Assembly (NCBI GenBank): GCA_016703545.1
Contig: JADJBX010000005.1
Location: forward strand, 1 to 64,000
Length of the DNA: 64,000 bases
DNA from: Candidatus Amarobacillus elongatus
GTDB taxonomy: Bacteria; Chloroflexota; Dehalococcoidia; Tepidiformales; Tepidiformaceae
Direction: 5' to 3'
Shown here: positions 44,059 to 53,184 of the stretch, in pieces
Layout: every line of letters starts with the position of its first letter
Position numbering within the stretch: the first letter of the stretch is position 1
Made by a program: the position numbers and the translations under genes
Notes under the pieces: model-generated
What the model was told of the DNA's origin: nothing
The model's input: only the letters and a program-made list of their open reading frames with translations
The model's database searches: none

Positions 44059-45918
44059 CTACTGGACGAAGATCGTCGCGAGCATCGCGGGGTGGTAGTC
44101 GCAGGTGATCTTGAAGGTCCCGGCGTTGGCGAAGGTCAGGGTGCGGGTGTCCGTCCCCTTCAGGTCGCCGTTGTCCTTCGTCCCGTTGACGGTGATGGTG
44201 TGGATGCCGACCTGGTTGACGAACTTGACGGCGGTGCCCTTGGCGATGGACACGACGCCCTTGTTCATCTCGGACTTCGTGCCATCGGCGGTGACGGTGA
44301 AGTCGTTGGCGCCGCTGGTGATGGTCACGTCCTTCGCCTGCTCGGCGGGCGGCGTGGCGACGGGTTCGGGCGTGCCGACACCGGGGCGGGTCTTGAAGAC
44401 CGCATCCGGGACGGCGTGCTCGCCGCAGGCGGTGCCGGGGTTCCGGGCGTCCGGCGGGGCGCTGCCCTGCGCGGTCGTCGGGAGGACGAGGGCCTGGCCG
44501 ATGCGGAGGACCGCGGTGGCCGGGACGCCGTTCGCCTCGCCGAGCTCGGCGGCGGTGACGTTCGAGAGGGTCTTCGCGATGTCGTCGAGGTTCTGGCCCT
44601 TGACGCCGTACTTGTCGACCTTCGGGAGAGTAATGACGACCTGCGGGGTGACGGCGTCGCTCTCGGAGATCTCGTTGAGCTTCGCCAGTTCCGCGGCGGT
44701 GGTCTTGTGGTGTTCGGCGATGGACGCGAGCGTGTCGCCGGGCTGAACGGTGTAGCGAGCGTCGGCGGGAAGCTTCAGCTCCTGGCCAGCGCCGGGGACC
44801 GTCTCGGCGGTGAGACCGTTGAGGCCCTGGAAGTCAGCGGCGGGGATGCCGTGCTGGCTCGCGATGGTGGCGACGGCGTCGCCCGGCTGGACCACGTAGA
44901 CCGACGGAACCTTGAGCTTGCGCTCGCCTTCGAGGGCCTTGGTCTGGTCGGTGGTGCCGAGAAGCTTCGCGTTGTTGCCGTTGCCCGAGACATCCGCGGG
45001 GCGGAGGCCGTGAGCGGTGGCGATGGACTCAATGGTGTCGCCAGTCTTGACGACGTAGCGAGTGTTATCCGGGAGCTTCAGGGTGTCGCCCGGGAAGAGG
45101 CCCGGGATCTCCTGCCCCTCGGCGTTGAGGAGGGTGATCTTCGCGGCCTTCTCGTCGAACTTGTACGGCAGGCCGTTCAGCTCGGCGAGGATGAGGGCGC
45201 CAACGGACTGGCTCTCGGCGATCTTGGCGAGGGTTTCGTTGTCCTGGCGGATGAGGTAGGTGCGTCCCTCGGGATGCGCCTTCGTGGCCGGCAGCTTGAT
45301 CTTGTCGCCGCGCTCGATGACCGCGTACGGGTCGCGATTGCCGTTGGCGGCGCTGATCTCGGCGAGGCCGAGCAGGTGAGCGGTGGCGATGGTGTTGAGG
45401 GTATCGCCGCCGACGCTGATGGCGGTTTCATGGTTCAGGTTATGCGCGAATTCGAGCGCGTAGAACCAGCCCTCGCTCGTCGGGTTGCCCTCTTCGTCCT
45501 TGTACTTCTCCTCGACGGGCGAAGTGATGAGGTCGATGAGGTGGTCAATCTGGCGTTCGTTGAAGGCGCCGCCGTTGGTATTGAGCCAGGCGGGCATGAG
45601 GGTGCCGGCGCGGCCGCAGGCGAGGGTGCGCTTGAGGAGCGCCTTGTTGTTCTTGAGGATGAGGGGATCCTGGTTCTGGAAGTCCCGCGTGCTCGCGCCG
45701 TTGACGGCGGGGCCGACGCCACGCTCGCCGACGTTGCCGTGGCAGGTGCGGCAGTTGTTCGCGAAGAGGAGCGCGCCGCGCTCGATCGACTGGGAGTGGT
45801 GCCACTCGGCCTGGTCCTGCGCGCGGATCGGGAGGTCGACGACCGCGTAGGCGGCGCAGCTCCCAACGAACACGAAGAAGAGGGTGACGATGAGGATGAT
45901 CTGCTTCTGGGTGTTCAA
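44059..45918 (-). CDS. cytochrome c - LysM repeats - cupredoxin fusion, bc-complex associated
   Basis: 619 residues, uninterrupted. Signal anchor about 7-27, with VGSC at 18-21 a possible lipobox. A class I cytochrome c domain has CRTCH at 56-60 and GTLMPAW (axial Met 108). From about 163 to 480 come six LysM-like units, each about 45-60 residues, of the type YVVQPGD..ATIASQHGI...LNGL....GQELKLP, with boundaries near 163, 219, 287, 340, 388 and 434. A Pro/Ala linker leads to a C-terminal cupredoxin (527-619) whose ligands are H573, C606, H609, M612 (CDYHPAM, amicyanin-like spacing). It ends the cytochrome b / subunit IV / Rieske operon, 12 bases after the Rieske gene. Predicted role: accept electrons from the Rieske/cyt b complex through haem to copper, tethered by LysM to the cell wall; this is inference. 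Confidence 0.88.
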   Translation of the reverse strand: MNTQKQIILIVTLFFVFVGSCAAYAVVDLPIRAQDQAEWHHSQSIERGALLFANNCRTCHGNVGERGVGPAVNGASTRDFQNQDPLILKNNKALLKRTLACGRAGTLMPAWLNTNGGAFNERQIDHLIDLITSPVEEKYKDEEGNPTSEGWFYALEFAHNLNHETAISVGGDTLNTIATAHLLGLAEISAANGNRDPYAVIERGDKIKLPATKAHPEGRTYLIRQDNETLAKIAESQSVGALILAELNGLPYKFDEKAAKITLLNAEGQEIPGLFPGDTLKLPDNTRYVVKTGDTIESIATAHGLRPADVSGNGNNAKLLGTTDQTKALEGERKLKVPSVYVVQPGDAVATIASQHGIPAADFQGLNGLTAETVPGAGQELKLPADARYTVQPGDTLASIAEHHKTTAAELAKLNEISESDAVTPQVVITLPKVDKYGVKGQNLDDIAKTLSNVTAAELGEANGVPATAVLRIGQALVLPTTAQGSAPPDARNPGTACGEHAVPDAVFKTRPGVGTPEPVATPPAEQAKDVTITSGANDFTVTADGTKSEMNKGVVSIAKGTAVKFVNQVGIHTITVNGTKDNGDLKGTDTRTLTFANAGTFKITCDYHPAMLATIFVQ

Positions 45919-45930
45919 CGAGGCCTCCCG

Positions 45931-46549
45931 CTAGCCGTTGTACGCAACGGCGCGCAGCGGGTTATCGGCGGCGCCGCCGGTGATCTTGCCGGTGTTGACG
46001 TTGACGGAGCCATCGCCGTTCACGGAGAGCAGCATGGTATCCATGGGGCGCGGGGCGGGGCCGAAGACGCGGACACCGGCGCGCGAGTAGGTCGAGCCGT
46101 GGCAGGGGCAACGGAACCAGCCGTTGACGCCCGGGAAGTTGACCTGGGAGCCCTGGAAGCCGGGAACCCACGGCACGGTGCACCCGAGGTGGGGGCACTT
46201 CCAGTAGAGGGCGAGGAGGCCGCCGGTGCCGCCGATGCCGAGGACGTCGCCCTCGGCGCCGGCGAGGTTGACGAGCCAGAACTTGCCGTCCGGAGACGCG
46301 TTCCGGGGTGCCCGAGGGCTTGGGCACGCGGGCCTTGGCAACCGTGACGACACCGCCGAAGCCGGTGGGGTGGCGCAGGTTGAAGAAGCCGAGGAAGCCG
46401 GAGAGCAGGGTGCCTCCGAAGAGGGTGAGGCCGGCGAAGGCGCTCACGCGAAGGAAGGAGCGGCGAGCGACCTTCCTGGCCTCGACCTGTTTGGCCTGTT
46501 CGAGGCGGAGCGCGGTCGAGCGCGGCGCCGAGGAATCAGCAGTAGCCAT
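45931..46549 (-). CDS. Rieske iron-sulphur protein of the bc complex (frameshift)
   Basis: About 206 residues. N-terminus RKVARRSFLRVSAFAGLTLFGGTLL is a twin-arginine-type anchor (RRSFLR). The cluster-binding motifs are CPHLGCTVPW (C-x-H) and FRCPCHGSTYSRAGVRVFGPAPRPM (C-x-x-H). One base is inserted near 46305. The start overlaps the stop of subunit IV by 4 bases (ATGA). It transfers electrons from quinol to the haem domain. Confidence 0.93.
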
Positions 46550-47445
46550 TAATGTCCCCCCGCATCCTGGCCCGGGATACCTTCGCTGACCTTGAGCTCC
46601 CACGGGAAGACGAGCTCCTGGCCCTGGCCCCGGAACGCGGTGCCGACGAGCGTGAGCACGCCGTAGGCGCCGATGAAACCGCTAAAGAGTGCCAGCAGGG
46701 CATCGCGGCGGGTTTCCACCCAGCCGATGCGCCACATGGTGTAAATCATGATGCAGGGAAGGCCGACCATGACGGCGATGGGCACGCCCTGCTCGACGAT
46801 CCAACCGGGGAAGTCGAGGTGCTGGAACTGCGTCGGGCCACCGGGGGCGTCGCTCGAGAGCAGCTTGAGGTTGAAGGGCAGGTACGTGATCTCCTTGGAC
46901 CAATCGGGCCACGGGAGCTGCGTCTGCAGGGAGCGGACGTCGGCGAGGAAGCGGAGGCGGTCGCCCCCGGAGATTCCGAACCAATCGTGCATGAAGAAGG
47001 CGAGCTTGCCGGAGTCCCAAAGGATGAGGGCCCAGCAGCCAACGAAGCCGACGAGGCCGGCCGCGATGGTGATCTTGACGGCGCCTTCGGTGCCGAACCA
47101 CTGGCCCTGGCCTTCCTGTTCGCGGTCGAAGTAGGGGAAGGCGCCAAGGATAACGAGCCAGATCGTGGGGATGATGACGCCGGCCATGGCCGCGTTCATA
47201 TGGAGGAGCAGTTCCTGCAGGTTGAGCAGGTACCACGGCGCCTTGGACGGGTTCGGCGTCACATCGGCGTTGGCCTGGTCAAGCAGCGGAGCGTTGATCA
47301 GGAACGCGAGCAGGAAAAGGGTGAGCGTGAAGACCATCGCCGAGATGAACTCGACGAAGACGAGGTCCGGCCAAACGAGGACCTCTTCGTCACGGGCGCG
47401 CGCCTGGGGGCGAGCGACGGGGCGAGCGACTACAGCGGTTGCCAT
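46549..47445 (-). CDS. cytochrome b, subunit IV-like (PetD-type)
   Basis: 298 residues with about four or five membrane helices. PNPSKAPWYLLNLQELLLHMN is the quinol-side PEWY-like motif region (here PAPWY-like) of cyt b C-terminal or PetD proteins, followed by IIPTIWLVILGAFPYFD. A hydrophobic extension of about 100 residues (VEQGVPIAVMVGLPCIMIYTMW...) goes beyond the standard PetD length. It carries part of the quinol-oxidising site. Co-transcribed with cytochrome b (30 bases apart) and Rieske. Confidence 0.88.
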   Translation of the reverse strand: MATAVVARPVARPQARARDEEVLVWPDLVFVEFISAMVFTLTLFLLAFLINAPLLDQANADVTPNPSKAPWYLLNLQELLLHMNAAMAGVIIPTIWLVILGAFPYFDREQEGQGQWFGTEGAVKITIAAGLVGFVGCWALILWDSGKLAFFMHDWFGISGGDRLRFLADVRSLQTQLPWPDWSKEITYLPFNLKLLSSDAPGGPTQFQHLDFPGWIVEQGVPIAVMVGLPCIMIYTMWRIGWVETRRDALLALFSGFIGAYGVLTLVGTAFRGQGQELVFPWELKVSEGIPGQDAGGH

Positions 47446-47475
47446 GGATGCGTACCCTGCGTGCTGGTGTGGGGC

Positions 47476-48228
47476 CTAAAGCGGCCGGGCGAGGCCGCCA
47501 TCGCGCCGAATGCGCCAGAAGTGGACGGCCATGAAGATCGCGGCCAGCAGGGGCAGGCCGATGACGTGCAGTGTGTAGAAGCGGATGAGCGCGTCGGGGC
47601 CCACCTGCAGGCCGCCGAGGAGCCAGAAGCGCGACTTGGGCCCAAGGACGGGCGCGGAGCCGGCGATGTTGGTACCCACGGTGATGGCCCAGAACGCGAG
47701 CTGGTCCCACGGGAGGAGGTAGCCGGTGAAGCTGAGGAGGAACGTCAACACAAGCAGGATGACGCCGACGACCCAGTTGAATTCGCGCGGGGGCTTATAC
47801 GCGCCTGTATAGAACACGCGCATCATGTGCATGAAGACGAGGATGACCATTGCGTGGGCCATCCAGCGGTGCATGTTGCGCATGAGCTGGCCGAACTGGA
47901 CGTTGGTTTGGATGTTCTGAATGTCCAGGTAGGCGCGGTCCACACTCGGCACGTAATAGAACATGAGCAGAATGCCGGTGATGGTGAGCCCGAGGAACAT
48001 GAAGAACGAGAGGCCACCGAGGCAGTAGGTGTGGGTGATCTTCACATGGGTGCGATGGATTCGCGTCGGGTGAAGGTGGAGGAAGACGTTCGTCGCGACG
48101 ACGAGCATCTGGTTACGGGGAGTATTCGGATACCCCGTGCGGAAGATCGACTTCCACAAGTAATTGTGGAACATCTTGTCGTAGATCTTGTCCGCGATTG
48201 TTGGCCTGGTGGGTTGTTCGACAGCCAT
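47476..48228 (-). CDS. cytochrome b N-terminal domain protein (PetB-like)
   Basis: 250 residues, four membrane helices. Haem ligand histidines lie in LMRNMHRWMAHAMVILVFMHMMRVF and YTLHVIGLPLLAAIFMAVHFW. GGLSFFMFLGLTITGILLMFYYVPS and SFTGYLLPWDQLAFWAITVG are the quinone-site segments of PetB. Start ATG 48228; an in-frame ATG at 48270 gives a basic extension. With subunit IV it forms a split cytochrome b like b6f. Confidence 0.93.
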   Translation of the reverse strand: MAVEQPTRPTIADKIYDKMFHNYLWKSIFRTGYPNTPRNQMLVVATNVFLHLHPTRIHRTHVKITHTYCLGGLSFFMFLGLTITGILLMFYYVPSVDRAYLDIQNIQTNVQFGQLMRNMHRWMAHAMVILVFMHMMRVFYTGAYKPPREFNWVVGVILLVLTFLLSFTGYLLPWDQLAFWAITVGTNIAGSAPVLGPKSRFWLLGGLQVGPDALIRFYTLHVIGLPLLAAIFMAVHFWRIRRDGGLARPL

Positions 48229-48247
48229 CCTTCCCCTCTTTCCTCGC

Positions 48248-48475
48248 CTACCGCTGCCACCAGTGGCCAAAGGCCACCATGATTGCTAGCGACGCCACGA
48301 TGGTGATACCCACGAATACGAGCTCAAGCGTCTCGGCGAAGTCGTGCGGCAGGTTTGCGAATTCCACTTCCGAGCCCTTGGGGGTCCGCCCGGGTGGGCG
48401 GGATTCGCTCACGCCCCACCGCGCGGCACGTCCCGGGCCGCGATTGTGAAAGGCGTAGCGAAGGGTTTTATACAT
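48248..48475 (-). CDS. small membrane protein leading the bc operon
   Basis: 75 residues if started at ATG 48475, or 39 residues from GTG 48367. The invariant part is FANLPHDFAETLELVFVGITIVASLAIMVAFGHWWQ, one membrane helix ending in aromatic residues. The Arg-rich 36-residue extension may be non-coding. It precedes the cytochrome b gene by 20 bases, so it is a candidate accessory subunit comparable to the small single-helix subunits of b6f/bc complexes, without sequence similarity that I can name. Confidence 0.6.
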   Translation of the reverse strand: MYKTLRYAFHNRGPGRAARWGVSESRPPGRTPKGSEVEFANLPHDFAETLELVFVGITIVASLAIMVAFGHWWQR

Positions 48476-48597
48476 CGGCCCCCCCGGCGGGTCAAACCTG
48501 CGCGGTCCCCTGCTTACCGCGGAAGGGGCCGCGGCCGAAGGGCGCGCGCAGCCGGGGCCCTCCGGCCGTGGCGTGCTGCGGCGGAACTGGTTCGAGG

Positions 48598-49341
48598 CTA
48601 CGACCTGGGGGTGAAGCGGCGCTGGAAGCGCATGCGCAGAAGTCCTCGGATGTCCTCGGCGGCGGTCTTGAGGATGTGGACTTTGGTGTCCGGGTCTTCG
48701 TCCCAGCGCACGGGAAGCTCCATGATTTTGTAACCCGCGCGGTGTGCGAGGATCAGCAGTTCCGTATCAAAGAACCACATGCGGTTCTCGATGCGGGGGA
48801 CCAGGTTCTCAACCGTCCGGCGGCTGAGGGCCTTGAAGCCGCACTGGGCGTCGCTGATGTTGAGGCGCGGGAAGGTGGCGCGGATGAGCAGCACGTAGCC
48901 GCGGGAGGTGGTTTCGCGCTTCAGCGAGCGTTTCGTGCGGGAGCCGCGGGCGAGCCTGCTGCCAATGGCGACGTCGGCGCCTTCGTCGGCGATCATGTCG
49001 ATGAGGCGCGGGATGTGGGCGATATCCGTGCTGAGGTCGACATCCATATACATGACGATGTCGGCGTCGCTGCGGCCCCATGCCTCCTTGAGGGCGAGGC
49101 CGCGGCCCTTGATGGTGAGGAGGAGCGCCTGCACGCGGGGGTACTCGTGCTCGAGGTCGCGGGCGAGGGTGCTGGTGCCATCGTTGGAGCCGTTATCGGC
49201 GATGACGATGCGCCAATCATACTTTGGCTGATTCGCAAGGAAGGCGAGGGTCCGCTCGACACTCTGGCGGAGGACGCCGACTTCGTTGTAGCACGGGATG
49301 ACAACATCGACGCGCTTTTTCGCGGCGGGCTCGTTCGACAT
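48598..49341 (-). CDS. family 2 glycosyltransferase (dolichol-phosphate-sugar synthase-like)
   Basis: 247 residues. VDVVIPCYNEVGVLRQSVERTL, ADNGSNDGTSTLARDLE, MYMDVDLSTDIAHIPRLIDM (DxD-like) and GSRLARGSRTKRSLKRETTSRGYVLLIRATF with NISDAQCGFKALSRRT are the core of ALG5/DPM1-like GT2 enzymes. No membrane segment except possible peripheral contact. Start ATG 49341 (49350 alternative). It transfers a sugar to a lipid phosphate; donor and acceptor not determinable. Confidence 0.88.
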   Translation of the reverse strand: MSNEPAAKKRVDVVIPCYNEVGVLRQSVERTLAFLANQPKYDWRIVIADNGSNDGTSTLARDLEHEYPRVQALLLTIKGRGLALKEAWGRSDADIVMYMDVDLSTDIAHIPRLIDMIADEGADVAIGSRLARGSRTKRSLKRETTSRGYVLLIRATFPRLNISDAQCGFKALSRRTVENLVPRIENRMWFFDTELLILAHRAGYKIMELPVRWDEDPDTKVHILKTAAEDIRGLLRMRFQRRFTPRS

Positions 49342-49399
49342 GCGAGCCATTGTCGAAGGAAACGCGCGAAGATGGAAACGCGCGAGGGGAACGAGGACA

Positions 49400-50334
49400 T
49401 TACCGAACCATCTCGGAGAGGGTGGCGGGGGTGAGGCCGGCTTCGCGCAGCGCGGCGAGGATGCCGGGGAGCGCATCGAGGGTGTTGTAGCCGCCGAGAT
49501 GCATGAGCACGATGGAGCCGCCGCGGGCGTTGGCGCGCACTTTCGCGACGATATCGGCGGTGGTCGGGCCGCCATCGCTTTCGGGACGCCAGTCGATGGT
49601 GTCGATATCCCACATGACCGTCAGTGGGTAGCCGGCGGCGGCCACGCCGCTGACGACGGCGGCGTTCTGCGCGCCGAAGGGTGGCCGGAAGAACGGCCGG
49701 GGCGAGGTGGCGACGATCCTCCCGATCGCGGCTTCGGTGCGGTCGAGCTCGGTACGCATGGCAGTGGCGCCGAGGGTGGTGAAGTCGGGGTGGGTGTAGC
49801 TGTGGTTGCCGAGCGCGAACAGCTCGGGGTGCGCGGCAACGAGGCGAAGGACCTCGCGGCCGGCTTCGGTGTTCCGGTTCTCGGCCATGGCGCCGGTCAT
49901 GAAGATGGTGGCGTGGACACGGTTGGCGATGAGCCAGTTCATGATGTCGAGCGCGGGTTCGACGCGGCCGCCCATATCGAACGTCAGCGCGATGAAGCTG
50001 GAGTCGCGGGGGCCGTTGATGAGAAGGCGGCCGCTGGCGGGAGGAGGCGTGGACGTCGGAGGGGTGGCGCGAGTTGGGGTGGCGGTCGCCGCGGGGGGCG
50101 TGGGCGTGCGGGTCGCCGTGGATGTGGCCGCGGGGGTTTGGCGTCGCGGCCGTGGCCGTCGGGACCGGCGACGTTGCGGTCGCTGTTAGCGCCGGGCCGG
50201 GGGTGGTGGCAGTGGCGGTGCCGGTGGCGGACGGCGTGGCCGACGGAGCGGATTCGGAACCGGAGCCGCATGCGCCGGCGATGACGGCGAAAAGCGTGGC
50301 TGCGATGAACGCGAAGCGGGTCATACCTACAGGG
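49400..50334 (-). CDS. polysaccharide deacetylase-like lipoprotein (frameshift)
   Basis: About 311 residues. Lipobox AGAC after a hydrophobic segment (FIAATLFAVIAGAC), a Ser/Thr/Ala/Pro linker with a frame change near 50135, then a NodB domain: FIALTFDMGGR, GNHSYTHPDF (His pair), FFRPPFG, TVMWDIDTIDW and SIVLMHLGGYNT. The usual TFDDG is TFDMG, so the second Asp that often binds metal is Met. NodB relatives with DMG exist; activity is uncertain. Substrates would be N-acetyl sugars of wall or capsule. Confidence 0.75.
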
Positions 50335-50409
50335 TAGGAACGGGTGGGGCGCGGTGGGAGCGCGAATGGGCCCGTGGCAAGGGACCTTTCCGCGCTCCCA
50401 CGGGTGGCG

Positions 50410-51245
50410 TCACACGGAGGGTGGGCCCGCGGCGACACGGGCTTCGAGCGCGACGGGGTCGGTATCCAGCCAATCGGCTTCGAGGTACCAGGTGGCGCCG
50501 GCCGCGGCGAGGTCGCGGACACGGGCGAGCGCTTCCGCGTCGCCGGGGCGAGTGGTGCCATCGACGACGATCTCCCATGGGCGGCCGCGAAGTTCGGCGG
50601 ACCGTTCGCGCTCGGCGTACGCGGCGATTTCGCCCACGTGCTCGGGTGTGACCATGCCGGGGGCGGAATCCTCGACCTGGAGCTGGATCACGCCGCCATC
50701 CCAGCGGAGGGCACGGCGCATGGAACGGGGATTCGGCCAGAGGGCGACGGGCCAGATGGGGATGCGTGGGCGCTGCACGGGCCGGGGGAGGAAGGTCATG
50801 GGTTCGAAGGCGTAATGCCGGCCGTGGAAGCCGAACGGTTGGCCCGACCAGAGGCCATCGAGGATGGCGAGGGACTCATCCAGCTTTCGGCACGGATGCG
50901 GGCGGCGGTCGGTTCGCCCACGTTCGCCCATGCCTGGTCATCGAGGGCGCCGAGGCCGACGGGGAGGACAAGGCGGCCGTTACTGAGCACGTCGATGGAC
51001 ATGGCTTCGCGGGCGAGCTTCCAGGGGCGGCGGCGGGCCGGGGGGACGATGACGGCGCCGAGGCGGACGCGCTCGGTGGTCACGGCCATGGCGGCCATGG
51101 TGACCCAGGGATCGTAGGTCTCGGTCTCGCCGAGAGCCACGCCATCCCAGGTGAAGACACCGTCCCAGCCGGCGGATTCGGCGAGGGCGGCGAGACGGGC
51201 GGCCTCGCGGGGGGAGGGGCTGGTGAGGATGATGCCGGACTTCAT
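50410..51245 (-). CDS. LLM-class F420-dependent oxidoreductase (frameshift)
   Basis: About 278 residues. MKSGIILTSPSPREAARLAALAESAGWDGVFTWDGVALGETETYDPWVTMAAMAVTTERVRLG is the typical N-terminal half. KLAREAMSIDVLSNGRLVLPVGLG follows, then after a shift near 50890 SLAILDGLWSGQPFGFHGRHYAF and RPRIPIWPVAL. Start ATG 51245. Second such enzyme in the window (also 36791-37706), consistent with F420 use. Substrate unknown. Confidence 0.85.
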
Positions 51246-51394
51246 GACGTGCCTCCGGAGGGAATGGGAACCGGACGAACCATGTTGCGGGGGGATAGCG
51301 ACAATGGATGTCGCACCTTTCGTTCACCGAACGAGCGCCACGGAGCAGGGATTCCCCTGCGGTGCGTGGCCGGGCGAGTGCCGATACTCCCAAT

Positions 51395-51682
51395 ATGGGA
51401 CTCGGGCTCATCGAGCAGCATCGGATCGTGGTCCGCGGCGGGGTCGACGGGGTGGCGTTCCGCGTGTGGGTGAAGAACGTCGCACGGTCGCTGCAGCTGA
51501 TGGGACATGTGCGGTTCGTGGAGCCGGGGGTGTGCGAGGTGCTGGCGCAGGGAAACCGGTTCGCGCTGCGCCAGTTCGTTGCGACCTGCCGGCGGGGCCC
51601 CTGCGAGGGGGTGGTGGAGAGCGTGACGGACGAACGCGAACCGCTGGAGAAGCACCTGTTCGAGTTCGCGCTCTACCGGTAG
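51395..51682 (+). CDS. acylphosphatase-like protein with altered active site
   Basis: 95 residues. HRIVVRGGVDGVAFRVWVKNVARSLQLMGHVRFVEPG matches the acylphosphatase core G-x-V-Q-G-V-x-F-R...A...L-G-L-x-G-W-V-R-N. The phosphate-binding Arg (in AFRVW) is kept, but the catalytic Asn of the WVRN motif is Phe (HVRF) and Q of VQGV is D. Hence hydrolysis is doubtful. The second half (VESVTDEREPLEKHLFEF) aligns with the family. Start ATG 51395, plus strand, between two minus-strand genes. No frameshift in the motif region. Confidence 0.75.
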   Translation: MGLGLIEQHRIVVRGGVDGVAFRVWVKNVARSLQLMGHVRFVEPGVCEVLAQGNRFALRQFVATCRRGPCEGVVESVTDEREPLEKHLFEFALYR

Positions 51683-51683
51683 A

Positions 51684-52204
51684 TCACGCGAACCGGGCGG
51701 CCGCCTGATCGTCCGCCGGGGCGGGCGGGGGCTGGTGCGAAACGCGGCGCTGGGCCTTGAAGGCGCTGGCGCAGGGGTCGCAGAGGCCGTGGGACTGGTG
51801 ACGGCCGCCGGCGACGAGGGTTTTGCCGCAGCCGATGCAGATGACCGTGGGATCGTCGGGCTCGCCGAGTTCGACGATGAGGGTGGCTCGGCCGTGGTCC
51901 AGCCCGACGACGGAGACGCGCGAGACATCGGCGACGAGGGCGAGGCGTTCCTGGAAGTCGATGATGTGGGCGATATCGCCGCCGCGGACCTCGATGCGCA
52001 TGGCGCGGTCGGCGGGGAGGCGGCGGGCGCCGGTTCGTCGTGGGCGGGAAGGGCGGCAGGCTCGCCGAGGGCGGTGGAGAGGGCCTCGATGATGCGGTCG
52101 AGTTCGGCGCGGGCGGCGATGTACTCGGCGAGGACGTTCGCGAGTGGCGCGCGGAGCCCCGCGAGCACGCGTTCGGCGTCGCTCCCACCACCGGAGGGCG
52201 TCAT
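51684..52204 (-). CDS. zinc-ribbon protein with ferredoxin-like regulatory segment (frameshift)
   Basis: About 173 residues. Helical N-terminus (ERVLAGLRAPLANVLAEYIAARAELDRIIEAL), a middle segment reading MRIEVRGGDIAHIIDFQERLALVADVSRVSVVGLDHGRATLIVELGE with an alternating strand-helix pattern, and a C-terminal zinc knuckle CIGCGKTLVAGGRHQSHGLCDPCA (CxxC...CxxC). Frame change near 52035. Function unknown; the 4-Cys knuckle suggests protein or nucleic-acid binding. The stop is adjacent to the convergent acylphosphatase-like gene. Confidence 0.55.
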
Positions 52205-52399
52205 GGTCGAACTCTCCGCGCGCCGGCCGTCTTCGGGAGGAAGCGGGATGCCGGCGGACCCACTCGGCAGTATACCGGCGCCGCGGTTTGCGTCCGGGAT
52301 ACGACGGAAAATGACCGACCGGAAGGTAACGAGGGGAAAGGGGCCGCGACTGTGCTGCCGAAAGGGCCGTTCCGTGGCTGCCGCCTCCGCGGAACGGGG

Positions 52400-53092
52400 T
52401 CAGCGGTTGGGGCGGAAGGTGGGCTGGAACGGGGCGAAGACAGCGCGGGCCGCGGCTTCGCCCGTGGGCTGGTCGAGTTGGCGCTGCATCTCGGCCTCGG
52501 ACTGGGGGAACGGCCCTTCGAACCGGACGCCGATGAGGATGCCGACCTGGTTGACGCCGTCGTGGTACTGGATGGAGTAGCGATTGGCTGTGGAGGTGGT
52601 GCCGCCATCGCGAACGAAGCTGCGGGCATACGTGAAGAAGCCGCGGTAGCCAGCGGCGAGGTCGGCGTTGCCCATGGTGAAGACGAGGGCCGGGTTCTTG
52701 ATGTGGACTTCGGGCAGGGCCGTCTTGAGCTGAGCTTCCTTACCGAGGAAGTTCGCCGCATCGAGGTCCGGGCAGATGAAGGGGTCGCAGGCGGAGATGG
52801 TGACGGTGGCGGTGAGGCGGACGCCGCTCTCCAACGGCTGCGACTCGTACACGGCGAGGAGCGAGGTCGCGGACGCGGTTTGGCGCACGGAGGTATAGCC
52901 GGGGACGGCGATGGCCGCCAGCCGGGTGAAGTCGGCGGCGGCGAAGGGGCTGGGGCGGGCGGCCGCGGGCGATGCCGTGGCGCCGGGAGTGGAGGGCGAA
53001 GCCGTGGGTTCGGCCTCGTCCGAGCCTCCCCCGCAGGCAGTGGCGAAGAGCACCGCGGTGGCGGCGGCAAAGAGGGCGGTCGTTCGAAGCAT
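52400..53092 (-). CDS. secreted lipoprotein of unknown function
   Basis: 230 residues. Lipobox FATAC after hydrophobic segment TTALFAAATAVLFATAC, then a Thr/Ser/Pro linker and a globular domain with YTSVRQTASATSLLAVYESQPLESGVRLTATVTISACDPFICPDLDAANF and GNADLAAGYRGFFTYARSFVRDGG...SIQYHDGVNQVGILIGVRFEG. Two Cys (CDPFIC) may form a disulphide. No known domain recognised. No frameshift. Confidence 0.7.
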   Translation of the reverse strand: MLRTTALFAAATAVLFATACGGGSDEAEPTASPSTPGATASPAAARPSPFAAADFTRLAAIAVPGYTSVRQTASATSLLAVYESQPLESGVRLTATVTISACDPFICPDLDAANFLGKEAQLKTALPEVHIKNPALVFTMGNADLAAGYRGFFTYARSFVRDGGTTSTANRYSIQYHDGVNQVGILIGVRFEGPFPQSEAEMQRQLDQPTGEAAARAVFAPFQPTFRPNR

Positions 53093-53120
53093 GTGCTCTC
53101 TCCTTCGTACCTGAGCCCAA

Positions 53121-53158
53121 AAAGGAAGGGCCGGCGCCGTGGAAGACGCCGGCCCTTC
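53121..53158 (-). terminator. rho-independent terminator after the HPF-like gene
   Basis: Minus strand: GAAGGGCCGGCG / CGCCGGCCCTTC 12-bp stem, 10-base loop, then CTTTTT. It separates the HPF-like gene from the lipoprotein gene. Confidence 0.75.
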
Positions 53159-53184
53159 GCCAGGGAGGACCGCGTGCGTTGCGC

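Noticed and set aside
43720..46347. 875-codon plus-strand frame opposite the cytochrome-LysM gene
   Set aside because: Its valine/aspartate-rich sequence mirrors the opposite-strand gene; no recognised domain and no ribosome-binding site.
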